A DNA stretch of 55,088 bases from an uncultured Clostridium sp. (lineage in GTDB: Bacteria; Bacillota; Clostridia; TANB77; CAG-508), in contig CANAQC010000006.1 in NCBI GenBank assembly GCA_947363765.1, positions 1 through 55,088 on the forward strand. Direction: 5' to 3'. The notes beneath the pieces are model-generated. The model did not search any database. It was not told the DNA's origin and saw nothing but the letters and a program-made list of their open reading frames with translations. Below, one piece after another: positions 16,847-25,714 of this stretch (position 1 is the stretch's first letter; each line of letters begins with the position of its first letter). A program made the translations under genes and the position numbers.

Positions 16847-17533
16847 TTATAAATTTATATCTTCTATTATTTTCCAAGATCCTACTGTTTTTGGTATTGT
16901 AGAGAAAGTCATTTCTTGTTTTGTGATTGGATGAATAATTGTTAATGAATATGCCCATAAACAAATCTGTTTTCCTTTGCCTCTTATCCCATACTTCTGG
17001 TCTGCATATATACTATGATTTCTACTAGCTAATTGCACTCTTATTTGATGATGTCTTCCTGTATGTAATAATATTTTTAATACAGAAAGATTTATTTCTT
17101 GTTCATATTTTAGAACTTCATAATCTAATTTTGCAATTTTAGCTCTTTTATTTTCTTTTGTTACTACCTTACTCATATTCTTTTGTTCATTTTTTAGTAA
17201 ATAATCCTCCAATGTTCCTTTTGAATAATCAAATTTCCCATCTACAATTGCTAGATATTGTTTTTTAAAAGTCTTATTTCTAACTTCCTCACTTAATCTT
17301 GATGCTGCTTTTGAAGTTCTTGCAAATACCATCACTCCACCTACTGGACGGTCTAATCTATGTACTAATCCTAAATATACTTCTCCTTTTTTATTATATT
17401 TGTCTTTAATGTATTGTTTTATAATTGTTAACATATCTATATCATTTGTTTTGTCTGCTTGTGATGGTATATTTGGTATTTTTTCTACTACAATAATATG
17501 ATTGTCTTCATATAATACTTTTAATTCTTCCAT
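16847..17533 (-). CDS. RluA-family pseudouridine synthase
   Basis: A single-domain RNA pseudouridine synthase of 228 residues. The catalytic motif is GLVHRLDRPVGGVMVFA (Asp of HRLDR), followed by ILLHTGRHHQIRVQLA and YGIRGKG. No S4 RNA-binding domain is present, as in RluA/RluC-type short members. The ATG at 17533 has GGGAG upstream and lies one base after the stop of the methyltransferase gene, so the two are translated as one operon. The RNA target cannot be told from sequence. Confidence 0.9.
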   Translation of the reverse strand: MEELKVLYEDNHIIVVEKIPNIPSQADKTNDIDMLTIIKQYIKDKYNKKGEVYLGLVHRLDRPVGGVMVFARTSKAASRLSEEVRNKTFKKQYLAIVDGKFDYSKGTLEDYLLKNEQKNMSKVVTKENKRAKIAKLDYEVLKYEQEINLSVLKILLHTGRHHQIRVQLASRNHSIYADQKYGIRGKGKQICLWAYSLTIIHPITKQEMTFSTIPKTVGSWKIIEDINL

Positions 17534-17534
17534 T

Positions 17535-18398
17535 TTATTTCTCCCAACGTCCATAAATTCCACATGGTAATACTAAATTAGAGTTTGCCATTGGTAGACC
17601 AATTTCTCCAGAAGAAAAACTTCCACTTTGGTCGTTCTTCATATTTAGTCTTAAAATATTTTCTAATACTTTTGCAGATATTCCTGTTGTATATGAATTA
17701 ATTAGAAAAAATAATGGTTTATTACTTAATACATTCATACATAAATTTACTAAATCATATATATTGTTTTCAAATTGCCAAACCTCTCCATTTGCACCTC
17801 TACCATAAGATGGTGGATCCATAATAATAGCATCATAAAAGTTACCTCGTCTAATTTCACGATTTACAAATTTTACAACATCATCTACAATATAACGAAC
17901 TTTTTTTTCTTCTAAACCAGATGACTTCACATTTTCCTTTGCCCATGCAACCATTCCTTTTGAACTATCAACATGACATACACTCGCTCCTGCAGATAAA
18001 CACATAAGAGTTGCTCCTCCTGTATATGCAAAAAGGTTTAAAATTTTTATTTCTCTTTTTTCTTGTTTAATTTTTTCTTCCATCCAATCCCAATTTACTG
18101 CTTGTTCTGGAAACACACCTGTATGCTTAAATCCCATTGGTTTTATATTAAATGTTAAATTTTTATATTGTATCTGCCAAGTTTTTGGTAATTTCTTATA
18201 ATAGTTCCACTCTCCTCCTCCTTTTTTACTTCTATTATAAATTGCAGAAGCTTTATTCCATTCTTTAGGACATGTTTTTTGTTTCCATATAATTTGTGGA
18301 TCTGGTCTTATTAAAATAATATCTTTCCATTTTTCTAACTTTTCTCCATTTGCCATATCTAATATTTGATAATCTTTCCATTTACATGCTACGTTCAT
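17535..18398 (-). CDS. Class I SAM-dependent RNA methyltransferase (RlmI/RlmK-like)
   Basis: A 287-residue methyltransferase. The SAM-binding motif I is ILNLFAYTGGATLMCLSAGA (about residues 118-137), with VCHVDSSKGMVAWAKEN as motif II and IIMDPPSYGRG as the DPP-type catalytic motif. This group methylates 23S rRNA cytosine. The KHTGVFPEQ segment before motif I is also typical. The start overlaps the end of the IspH-like gene by 17 bases, and the stop abuts a pseudouridine synthase, placing it in an RNA-modification cluster. Confidence 0.85.
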   Translation of the reverse strand: MNVACKWKDYQILDMANGEKLEKWKDIILIRPDPQIIWKQKTCPKEWNKASAIYNRSKKGGGEWNYYKKLPKTWQIQYKNLTFNIKPMGFKHTGVFPEQAVNWDWMEEKIKQEKREIKILNLFAYTGGATLMCLSAGASVCHVDSSKGMVAWAKENVKSSGLEEKKVRYIVDDVVKFVNREIRRGNFYDAIIMDPPSYGRGANGEVWQFENNIYDLVNLCMNVLSNKPLFFLINSYTTGISAKVLENILRLNMKNDQSGSFSSGEIGLPMANSNLVLPCGIYGRWEK

Positions 18399-18851
18399 AT
18401 ATATAACCCTCTATTTCTGTATTTTTTAATATTTTTATTATCTTTTTAACCATATTTTGTGAATTTGTATTGCCTACAACTATTCCTACTTTTCTAAAAC
18501 GCCTAATATAGTTTATATATAAATCTTCCATTGTCTCTACAATCATTGCATTTTGCCTTTCTTGTCTTGCAATTTTATATAAACTTTTTGTCTTTATACT
18601 TTTCTTTTTTCCGAACTATAATCATTAATTCAACTTCTTTAGCTAGTGCTTTTGTCTCTTTTTGCTTTAAAATAATCTTATTATAGTTAGTATATTTTTT
18701 CTTTTTTTCTAATTTTGGACATTTTAAGTAAATGAGCTTTACTTTTTTTATATATTTTTGCTCATTATACCTAATTTTTGCTTTACTTTCTTTATTTTTA
18801 TGCTTTTCTCCGTTTATAAAATGCAAATGTTTTTTCAACTAATACTTCCAT
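18382..18851 (-). CDS. Degenerate IspH-like protein, two +1 CGG sites
   Basis: A 155-residue product if plus-strand G 18812 and G 18613 are skipped. The N-terminus reads MEVLVEKTFAFYK-G-EK, aligning with the IspH start (AKxxGFCFGVK) so that the glycine restored at the first site (AAA-(C)-GGA, Gly14) falls on the conserved Gly; the iron-sulfur Cys is Tyr. The middle half is missing. RYNEQKYIKKV then matches the TTFN region, KQKETKALAKEVELMIIV-G-KKKS (second site, GTT-(C)-GGA, Gly80) the NATxxRQ...GGKNSSNT region, and KVGIVVGNTNSQNMVKK the GASTP region. All cluster-binding cysteines are gone, so it is not a working IspH. Its role is unknown; it is co-translated with the methyltransferase gene. 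Confidence 0.65.
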
Positions 18852-18866
18852 AATTGTTCCTATTTT

Positions 18867-19070
18867 TTATATTTTGCTAAATAAATCAAAAAAGTAATAT
18901 ATTAATGAAAAATTTAAAATACTAAAAACTACTCCTATTACTATAGTAAAAGTAATAAATTTGTTATGTAGTATTTTTTTCATCATTCGTTTTTTAAATA
19001 TGTTATTTGGCTTGTCCTTTTTTGAAAGATAGTTTACACTAAACACCTCATCTTTTGCATAATCCATCAT
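18867..19070 (-). CDS. Small single-pass membrane protein (67 aa)
   Basis: I do not recognise a family. The product has a charged N-terminal half rich in Lys and a C-terminal membrane helix (about residues 39-62, FITFTIVIGVVFSILNFSLI). An AAAAGGGGG ribosome site precedes two adjacent ATG codons at 19070 and 19067. It ends 16 bases before the IspH-like start, so the two are probably one operon. Confidence 0.6.
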   Translation of the reverse strand: MMDYAKDEVFSVNYLSKKDKPNNIFKKRMMKKILHNKFITFTIVIGVVFSILNFSLIYYFFDLFSKI

Positions 19071-19234
19071 TTTTAATCCCCCTTTTATATATTTTATATT
19101 TAAAATATATGCTAATTGAGATTAAAATATGTCTTATTATTTAATAATCATATCATAAATTTATTTTATTTTTCAACTATTTGTCTAATCGTATTTGTTT
19201 TTTCATGTTTTTATGACAATATAGTTTTTTATTT

Positions 19235-21019
19235 TTATAACTCATCTTTTATCTTTATTGCTAAATCTTTTGAAATTCCTTTTACTTTCATAATTTCATT
19301 AATATCTGCTTTTTTTATTTGGTTTACACTTCCAAATTTTTTTAATAAGTCTTGCTTTTTAATATTACCTATTCCTTTTATTTTATCTAATTCTGACTTT
19401 GTAATCTTTTTATCTCTTACTTTTCTATGATAAGTAATTGCTACATTATGTACCTCATCTTGAAAATTAGTAATTAGTTTCATTAATTCTTCTGATAATG
19501 GAATTTCTTTTCGATTTTCATTAATTAATGCTCTTGTTCTATGTTTATCATTTTTTACCATTCCAAAAATAGGAATTTCTAAATTGTACTGTTGTATTGC
19601 AGATTTAGCCGCTCTTTGTTGGGTGATTCCTCCATCTACAAAAATAGCATCTGGTATTGTGCCAAAAGCACCTTTTGGGTTTTCAATAGAATGTTTTATT
19701 CTTCTTATAATAACTTCTTTCATACATTTTGGATCATCTTGTGAAAAAACTGTTTTTATTTTAAATCTTTTTGATAATTTTTTGTTGATTATTCCATCTT
19801 GTAATACACACATGCCAGCCACCATATCTGTTCCAGAAATATTGGAAATATCATAAGTTTCTATTCTTTTTGGTAATTTTTCTAGTCCTAAAATCTGTTT
19901 TAATTCTACTAAAACATTATAATTTTCTTTTGATGAATTTTCTAATGTAACTTTTGCATTATTTTCTGCCATTTCTACAAAACGTAATTTTTCACCTTTT
20001 TGTGGTGATTTTAGTTCTACTTTTCTTCCTGCTTTTTCAGATAAAATGTTTTGAATTATATCTTTATCTTCTATTTCTTCTCGTAGCATTATCTTATGTG
20101 GTATTTCTTCTTTGGGCATATAATACTGTTTTACAAAACTAGATAAAATCTCATTATTAGATACATCTTTCATATCTTTAAAAAAGTAATGATTTCTTCC
20201 TATCATTTTACTATTTCTTACAAAAAATATTTCTATACATACATTAAATTCGTTTTTTGCAAGTCCAATTACATCAATATCATTTTCGCCTAAATTTGAT
20301 ACTTTTTGCTTTTGACTAATTCTTTCTATTGCAATCTTTTTATCTCTTAAGTATGCTGCTTCTTCATATTCTTGCTTTTGAGATGCTATCTTTATTTCTT
20401 CATCTAAACTTTTTAATATTGGTTCAATTTTTCCTTCTAATAATAAAATAATTTGATCTATTTGTTTTTTATAATCTTCTTTTGATATATACCCCATACA
20501 AGGTGCACTACAACGATGAATATAGTAATTTAGGCATGCTCTTTTTATGGATTTAAAGTTTTTACATTGACGTATTTTAAATCTTTCTTTAATAAAATCT
20601 ACCATTTCTTTTGCACTACCACTATTTGCATATGGACCAAAATATTTTGCTCCATCATTTAATCTTGTTCTTGTAATATAAACACTAGGATAGTCATCTT
20701 TTATATCTATTTTTATATATGGATATGTTTTATCATCTTTTAATAATACATTAAATTTAGGACGGTTTTGTTTAATTAAGTTACATTCTAAAATAAGTGC
20801 TTCTGCTTCATTATCTGTTACTATATACTCAAAATGATCAATTAGCAAAACCATATTTTCAATTCTTTTTGTTTTATTGTTTTTTCTAAAATATTGTCGT
20901 ACTCTATTTTTTAAAACAATAGCTTTACCAACATATAGAATTTTGTCTTGCTTATCTTTCATAATGTATACACCAGGTTTGTTAGGTAATTTTTTTAATT
21001 CTGCTTCTATATCAAACAT
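19235..21019 (-). CDS. uvrC: Excinuclease ABC subunit C
   Basis: A 594-residue nucleotide excision repair nuclease that makes both incisions with UvrA/UvrB. It has an N-terminal GIY-YIG domain (LPNKPGVYIMKDKQDKILYVGKA, residues 10-32) and a Cys cluster CLNYYIHRCSAPCMGY. A UVR motif lies near 200-230. The RNase H-like domain starts at RIETYDISNISGTDMVAGM, followed by helix-hairpin-helix repeats (LDKIKGIGNIKKQDLLKKF) at the end. The start ATG at 21019 follows TTGGAGGAA. Its leader carries a short upstream reading frame and a terminator-like hairpin, described separately. Confidence 0.97.
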   Translation of the reverse strand: MFDIEAELKKLPNKPGVYIMKDKQDKILYVGKAIVLKNRVRQYFRKNNKTKRIENMVLLIDHFEYIVTDNEAEALILECNLIKQNRPKFNVLLKDDKTYPYIKIDIKDDYPSVYITRTRLNDGAKYFGPYANSGSAKEMVDFIKERFKIRQCKNFKSIKRACLNYYIHRCSAPCMGYISKEDYKKQIDQIILLLEGKIEPILKSLDEEIKIASQKQEYEEAAYLRDKKIAIERISQKQKVSNLGENDIDVIGLAKNEFNVCIEIFFVRNSKMIGRNHYFFKDMKDVSNNEILSSFVKQYYMPKEEIPHKIMLREEIEDKDIIQNILSEKAGRKVELKSPQKGEKLRFVEMAENNAKVTLENSSKENYNVLVELKQILGLEKLPKRIETYDISNISGTDMVAGMCVLQDGIINKKLSKRFKIKTVFSQDDPKCMKEVIIRRIKHSIENPKGAFGTIPDAIFVDGGITQQRAAKSAIQQYNLEIPIFGMVKNDKHRTRALINENRKEIPLSEELMKLITNFQDEVHNVAITYHRKVRDKKITKSELDKIKGIGNIKKQDLLKKFGSVNQIKKADINEIMKVKGISKDLAIKIKDEL

Positions 21020-21078
21020 ATTTCCTCCAAAAAAAATACAGATGGTTTTTTATTCCCCCCATCTGTAATTTTAAACAT
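21007..21078 (-). CDS. Short leader reading frame overlapping the uvrC start (23 aa)
   Basis: Begins with ATG at 21078 behind AGGAGAGA and ends with TAG at 21007, thirteen bases inside uvrC in another frame. Peptide start MFKITDGGNKKP. The ribosome site lies in the loop, and the start codon in the stem, of a 10-bp hairpin (21073-21101). The frame runs through the terminator-like hairpin at 21029-21066. This layout suggests translation-coupled attenuation, but expression is not shown. Confidence 0.4.
   Translation of the reverse strand: MFKITDGGNKKPSVFFLEEICLI
21029..21066 (-). terminator. Terminator-like hairpin in the uvrC leader
   Basis: The stem ACAGATGG/CCATCTGT (21059-21066 with 21038-21045) is followed on the minus strand by eight T (21029-21036). 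It ends only four bases before the uvrC GGAGG site. It may end upstream transcription or act as an attenuator. Confidence 0.7.
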
Positions 21079-21110
21079 ATTTGTCTCTCCTAAATATGTT
21101 TATTCCCCCC
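21049..21110 (-). repeat. Direct repeat GGGGGGAATAAA, two copies 50 bases apart
   Basis: The 12-base motif GGGGGGAATAAA (minus strand) occurs at 21060-21049 and at 21110-21099. G6 runs are striking in such AT-rich DNA. Both lie in the uvrC leader, one in the loop of the terminator-like hairpin and one just ahead of the leader reading frame. Confidence 0.7.
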
Positions 21111-21268
21111 AAAAATTTTATAAGCTTTTTAGTTTTTAGCTTCAAAAATTACTTATGCTTTTTTATCTCTTAAGCACATATATACTATATCTTATTTTTT
21201 AAAATCTGTCAAGTGTTTTTAGTAAAATACTCAATTAATTTCATAAAATATTACAAAATTGTAATTTT

Positions 21269-21796
21269 TTATGAAATTACATTGGTAAAATATCCAATAT
21301 AAGGTAAATTTCTATACATTTCATTATAATCTAATCCATAACCTACTACAAATTCATCTGGAATTTCAAATCCTACATAATCTACTTTTACATCATATTC
21401 TCTTCTTTCTGGTTTATCTAATAAAGTGCATAATTTTATACTTTTAGGATTTTTAGTATGTAAATGTTTAATTAAATAGTTTAATGTTCTTCCTGTATCA
21501 ATAATATCTTCTACAATTAGTAAGTTTTCCTCTTCCATATTATCTGGTAAATCCAATTTTAAATTAATTTTACCAGAACTAATTTTCTCTGTTCCATAAC
21601 TAGATACTTGTATAAAAGTTATTTTTACATCTTTATTAATTTTTTTTGCTAAATCCACCATAAAAAAAGTAGAACCTTTTAAAATGCATACTAAAGTTAA
21701 ATCTTTTCCCTCATAATCCTTTTCAATTTTACTTGCAAGTTCACAAATCTTTTTTTCAATAGTTTGTTCATCAATTAATACTTTTAATTCATCCAT
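21269..21796 (-). CDS. hpt: Hypoxanthine phosphoribosyltransferase
   Basis: A 175-residue purine salvage enzyme joining hypoxanthine or guanine to PRPP. The PRPP motif is LLIVEDIIDTGRTLNYL (about residues 95-111). The KGSTFFMVDL loop and the ERREYDVKVDYVGFEIPDEFVVGYGLDYNE block are family hallmarks. The ATG at 21796 follows GAGGTAG. An A/T-rich inverted repeat spans its stop codon (about 21238-21277). Confidence 0.96.
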   Translation of the reverse strand: MDELKVLIDEQTIEKKICELASKIEKDYEGKDLTLVCILKGSTFFMVDLAKKINKDVKITFIQVSSYGTEKISSGKINLKLDLPDNMEEENLLIVEDIIDTGRTLNYLIKHLHTKNPKSIKLCTLLDKPERREYDVKVDYVGFEIPDEFVVGYGLDYNEMYRNLPYIGYFTNVIS

Positions 21797-21923
21797 AATT
21801 ACTACCTCTTTATTTTTTATTATAAAAGTATTATATCATATTATCCTATTTTGTATATATAAATATTAATTTTTTATTATAGTACTTGCTACTTTTTAAG
21901 TTTTATTATAATATACTATTATT

Positions 21924-22139
21924 AATTGAAAGTATTTTTTTAATTTTTTCAAGAAAGGGGTATTTTTATTATTAAGCGCCTGAACAATATATATTTTATT
22001 GTTGACGAGGATAGAACTAATCGAATATTCGGCGGATGGTTCTATGGCATTTAAGTTACTGCCATAAATACTAGCAAAACATAATAGTAATATTATGAAA
22101 CAAATCTAGTAGGGTAACTTTTAAAAAATACTTTCAATT
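21924..22139. repeat. 18-bp inverted repeat enclosing the glmS ribozyme
   Basis: AATTGAAAGTATTTTTTA (from 21924) is the exact complement of 22122-22139. The left arm starts about 12 bases after a TATAAT-like box (21907-21912), so it would be the extreme 5' end of the transcript. The right arm ends 13 bases before the glmS ribosome site. The ribozyme cleavage point lies between the arms. Confidence 0.8.
21975..22121 (+). ncRNA. glmS ribozyme/riboswitch
   Basis: The core begins AGCGCCTGAACAA with cleavage expected before the G. It continues with GACGAGGATAGAACTAATCGAATATTCGGCGGATGGTTCTATGG (quoted only to identify segments: GACGAGG, ATCGA, TTCGGCGGATG) and a 3' P3-P4 region. These are the conserved glmS elements. 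Glucosamine-6-phosphate triggers self-cleavage and mRNA decay, giving feedback on glmS. It fills most of the 21797-22173 gap. Confidence 0.95.
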
Positions 22140-22173
22140 CCATGTTAATTTTTAGGAGGTATATATAAAACAT

Positions 22174-24012
22174 ATGTGTGGAATTGTTGGATATATTGGT
22201 ACAAAAAAAGCCAGTCCCATCTTAATTGATGGCTTATTAAAATTAGAATATAGAGGATATGACTCTGCTGGAATCGCTACTATTGAAAAAAATGGTATTC
22301 AAAACATGAAAAATAAAGGTAGAGTAAAATCTTTATATGAACTAGATGGAATTAATAATTTAGAAGGAACAATTGGTATTGCTCATACAAGATGGGCTAC
22401 TCACGGAGAACCTTCTTGTATAAATTCTCATCCTCATATGGATAATTCTAAAAATTTTTGTGTTGTTCATAATGGAATTATTGAAAATTATCAGGAATTA
22501 AAAAATTCTTTAGAAAAAAATGGTTATCATTTTCTTTCCAAAACAGATACAGAAACAATACCAAATTTAATCTCTTATTATTACGAAAAAATTTCTGATA
22601 CCAAAAATCGTTTTTTACAAGCTGTTCAACTTGCTTGTAAAGACTTAAAAGGAAGTTATGCAATTGAAGTTCTTTGTTCATATGAGCCAAATACAATGAT
22701 TGTTGTAAGAAAAGATAGCCCACTTGTTATTGGGAAAGGTGAAAATGAAAATTATATCTGTTCTGATATTCCTGCTATCTTATCTTATACAAAAAATTTT
22801 TATTTATTAAATGATAATGAAATTGCTCTTATTACAAAAGATTTAGTTTCTTTTTATGATATGAATTTAAATTCTATAAAAAAAGATTTAAGAAATATTA
22901 CTTGGGATGTTTCTTCTTGTGAAAAAGATGGCTATGAAGATTATATGTTAAAAGAAATTTATGAACAACCAAAGTCTGTTAGAGAAACAATTGGTTCTAG
23001 ATTAATTAAAGGAGAAAAAGTAAATTTTGATGATATTGGATTTTCTAAAACAGATTTAGAAAAATTTAACCAAATTTATTTAGTAGCTTGTGGAACTGCT
23101 ATGCATGCTGGTTTGGCAATAAAACCAACCTTAGAAAAATTATGCAATATTCCAGTTAATGTTGATATTGCATCTGAATTTCGTTATAGAAATCCTTTAA
23201 TTGATGAAAATACTTTATGTATTTATATTAGTCAATCTGGTGAAACTGCAGATACTATTGCTGCTTTAAAGCTTGCAAAAGCTAAAAAAGCTAAAACTAT
23301 TGCAATTTCTAATGTAATTGGTAGTTCTATTACAAGAGAAGCAGATTTTACAATTTATACTCATGCTGGTCCAGAAATTGCTGTTGCATCTACAAAGGCA
23401 TATACTTCACAAATAACTCTTTTAATTCTACTTAGCCTACATTTTGCAGAAGTATTAGAGTCTTGTGATATTAATATTTTAGATGAAATTAAAGAAGAAC
23501 TTTTATTACTACCTGAAAAAATATCTTCTGTTTTAGAAACAAGTTCAAAAATAGAAGAATTTGCAAATAAAGTTTATAATAAAAAGGATATCTTTTTCTT
23601 GGGTAGAGGAATCGATTATACTGTATCACAAGAAGCATCTTTAAAGCTAAAGGAAATTTCATATATTCATTCAGAAGCATATGCTGCAGGAGAATTAAAA
23701 CATGGTCCAATTGCTTTAATTGAAAATGGTGTTACTGTTGTTGGTATTTTAACAGATTCTAATTTAGTAGAAAAATCTATTAGTAATTTACAAGAAGTTA
23801 TTACTCGTGGTGCACAAACTTTAATTGTTACTAACCAAAAAATAGATAAACAAAATTATGATGAAGTGATTACAATACCAAATACTAATCCACTTATCTC
23901 TCCAATTCTTTCTATAATACCTTTACAATTATTTTCATACTATATTTCTAAGAAAAAAGGATTAGATGTAGATAAGCCAAGAAATCTTGCTAAATCTGTA
24001 ACAGTAGAATAA
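22174..24012 (+). CDS. glmS: Glutamine--fructose-6-phosphate aminotransferase (isomerizing)
   Basis: A 612-residue enzyme making glucosamine-6-phosphate from fructose-6-phosphate and glutamine, the first step to UDP-GlcNAc and peptidoglycan. The N-terminal nucleophile amidotransferase has Cys2 (MCGIVGYIG) and AHTRWATHGEPS. Two SIS domains follow (VACGTAMHAG, ISQSGETADT; FLGRGIDYTVSQEASLKLKEISY). The C-terminus DKPRNLAKSVTVE is the conserved end that inserts into the active site. AGGAGG precedes the ATG. It is regulated by the upstream ribozyme. Confidence 0.98.
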   Translation: MCGIVGYIGTKKASPILIDGLLKLEYRGYDSAGIATIEKNGIQNMKNKGRVKSLYELDGINNLEGTIGIAHTRWATHGEPSCINSHPHMDNSKNFCVVHNGIIENYQELKNSLEKNGYHFLSKTDTETIPNLISYYYEKISDTKNRFLQAVQLACKDLKGSYAIEVLCSYEPNTMIVVRKDSPLVIGKGENENYICSDIPAILSYTKNFYLLNDNEIALITKDLVSFYDMNLNSIKKDLRNITWDVSSCEKDGYEDYMLKEIYEQPKSVRETIGSRLIKGEKVNFDDIGFSKTDLEKFNQIYLVACGTAMHAGLAIKPTLEKLCNIPVNVDIASEFRYRNPLIDENTLCIYISQSGETADTIAALKLAKAKKAKTIAISNVIGSSITREADFTIYTHAGPEIAVASTKAYTSQITLLILLSLHFAEVLESCDINILDEIKEELLLLPEKISSVLETSSKIEEFANKVYNKKDIFFLGRGIDYTVSQEASLKLKEISYIHSEAYAAGELKHGPIALIENGVTVVGILTDSNLVEKSISNLQEVITRGAQTLIVTNQKIDKQNYDEVITIPNTNPLISPILSIIPLQLFSYYISKKKGLDVDKPRNLAKSVTVE

Positions 24013-24019
24013 TATAATA

Positions 24020-24058
24020 AAAAAACACTAGATTTTTCATTATTTCTCTAGTGTTTTT
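24020..24058. terminator. Bidirectional terminator between glmS and bofA
   Basis: AAAAACACTAGA pairs with TCTAGTGTTTTT (24021-24057) around an A/T loop, with T runs on both strands. The convergent genes glmS and bofA share it. Confidence 0.85.
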
Positions 24059-24063
24059 TATTT

Positions 24064-24331
24064 TTATGCACCTAAAGCTAATTTTAAAGCTACTAATAAA
24101 ATAACTCCGTGGAACTCCTAATATTCCTGTAAAAATTGCTGTAATATAATTTAGTCCTATGTGAAATCCAAATATTCCTCCAATTAAATTAATAATAAAA
24201 ATCATAACCCCACCAAGTATAGAGTTAAATACTAGTTTTAATATACTTTTTATTGGTAATATAAATATTTTACCAAATAAGAATAAAAAACAAATACAAG
24301 CTAAATAAATAATCATACTATTATTATCCAT
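24064..24331 (-). CDS. bofA: Pro-SigmaK processing inhibitor BofA, read through a +1 CGG site
   Basis: An 88-residue membrane protein when plus-strand G 24109 is skipped. Two membrane segments, then LVFNSILGGVMIFIINLIGG and GFHIGLNYITAIFTGILGVP. The site CCA-(C)-GGA gives GVPGVILLVALKLAL (Gly75), the conserved BofA C-terminus. The unshifted frame runs on 38 codons into glmS antisense with no family similarity. BofA restrains the SpoIVFB protease in the forespore outer membrane until the SigmaG signal. It lies beside a yaaL-like gene as in Bacillus. Confidence 0.93.
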
Positions 24332-24406
24332 ATTGTTACACCCCTCGTCCTTTTGTCCTTTTATTAAATGGTATGATTATTTATTTATATTTATGCTTGT
24401 TTTTTA

Positions 24407-24700
24407 TTATCCTGCATTAATTCTTTCTTGATATTCATCTTGTCTAATTTCAATTTCTTTAACTCTATCAATAGTAAGTCCATTTTTTTTAGCCTTTTTT
24501 ATTAAATAATTTAGTTTAGATTGATTTGCTTTTATTTGATATAGGTAGTAATCAATTAAATCTCCTTCTGCAAACTCAAAGTTTCTATTTGAATTTTGTA
24601 ATTCTTGTTTTGTTCTTATAATACTTTTTATTAATTCAATATCTAATTCCTCCTCTGTTTTTTCTATTATATGTGTTTCTTTTAGATATTCTTCTTGCAT
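24407..24700 (-). CDS. yaaL: YaaL-like protein (DUF2508)
   Basis: A 97-residue soluble, mostly helical protein. LIKSIIRTKQELQNSNRNFEFAEGDLIDYYLYQIKANQSKLNYLIKKAKK is the DUF2508 pattern (identified by TKQEL, FEFAE, DYYLYQIKA, and YLIKKAKKNGL). The family has no known function but usually sits next to bofA, as here. The ATG at 24700 has an AAAGGAGAG site. Confidence 0.85.
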   Translation of the reverse strand: MQEEYLKETHIIEKTEEELDIELIKSIIRTKQELQNSNRNFEFAEGDLIDYYLYQIKANQSKLNYLIKKAKKNGLTIDRVKEIEIRQDEYQERINAG

Positions 24701-24770
24701 TTTCTCTCTCCTTTTTATAAAATATACTACTATTATATCCTCCGCTTTTTTGTTTTATTCGTATATTTTC

Positions 24771-25622
24771 CTATGTTACATAAATTTGGTATAAAACAAG
24801 TGCTATACTTTGAATAATAAATAAATTTAAAATATTTGATGTTAATAAATTATTTGTTGCTTCTACAACTCCTGATGCATTGTCATTATTAATTTTATGA
24901 TGTTTTTGTGATTCAAAAAATGTAATTAACTCTGGTATACTTGTTATAAAACCAAGTGCAATTCCTAATAAAAATTCTGGTATTTTAAATATATTTGATA
25001 AAATTTGCAAAGTATTTCCTAATAAATTTCCTACTATAAATAAAGAGAGTCCTATTAAAATCAAATAAATTAAATATAATATCATTATTTTTTTTTTCCC
25101 TTTTACCCACTTAGTTTCTTCTTCAATTTTTTTTAATTCTTCACTCATTTGCCTTTTTAAATACAATTTGTGCCCATTATGATTTAGATAATATGCTAAT
25201 GTAAATAATAAAATAAAAATTGGTACCATTGTTATATTTACTTCTATCTTAAATATAATTAGCAAAAATGGAATAATAATAGTAAATAAAACTAATATTA
25301 AATCTATTTTTAATGCCTTATTTTGTAGCACCTTTCCATTTTTATTCATTCTAACTGCTAAAGAATATTGTATTACATTAATTACATTAGAACTAAAAAT
25401 ATTGTAGATACTTGTTCCAATAAGTCCTACTATTGCTGATGAACTAACACTTAATAGTTCTGGTACAGATGTTGCAATTCCTGATAAATTACCAATAGTT
25501 TTTGGTTTCAAATCAAGACTTTCTCCAAATTTTCTAAGAATAGGTACTAAAATATATTTTGATATAACAACAATTAATAATGAATATACAAAAAACTTTC
25601 CAAATTCAATTAATATTTTCAT
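24771..25622 (-). CDS. Cation (sodium/calcium-type) exchanger family membrane protein
   Basis: A 283-residue protein of about ten membrane helices with two inverted alpha-repeats: GNLSGIATSVPELLS (about 43-57) and ALGFITSIPELITFFES (about 226-242). The paired (S/T)SxPE motifs are the ion-coordinating signatures of the CaCA superfamily. A basic, charged loop (residues about 155-180) divides the halves. It probably moves a cation against Na+ or H+ across the membrane; the ion is not certain. It lies upstream of the yaaL-bofA pair on the same strand. Confidence 0.8.
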   Translation of the reverse strand: MKILIEFGKFFVYSLLIVVISKYILVPILRKFGESLDLKPKTIGNLSGIATSVPELLSVSSSAIVGLIGTSIYNIFSSNVINVIQYSLAVRMNKNGKVLQNKALKIDLILVLFTIIIPFLLIIFKIEVNITMVPIFILLFTLAYYLNHNGHKLYLKRQMSEELKKIEEETKWVKGKKKIMILYLIYLILIGLSLFIVGNLLGNTLQILSNIFKIPEFLLGIALGFITSIPELITFFESQKHHKINNDNASGVVEATNNLLTSNILNLFIIQSIALVLYQIYVT

Positions 25623-25714
25623 TTTTTTCTCCTTTTTTATTTCTTATAAAAGTATTTACCTTTTTTACTTATTTAGTCAATTATTTTTTTGTCACATATG
25701 GTCGAATTGTTTAT

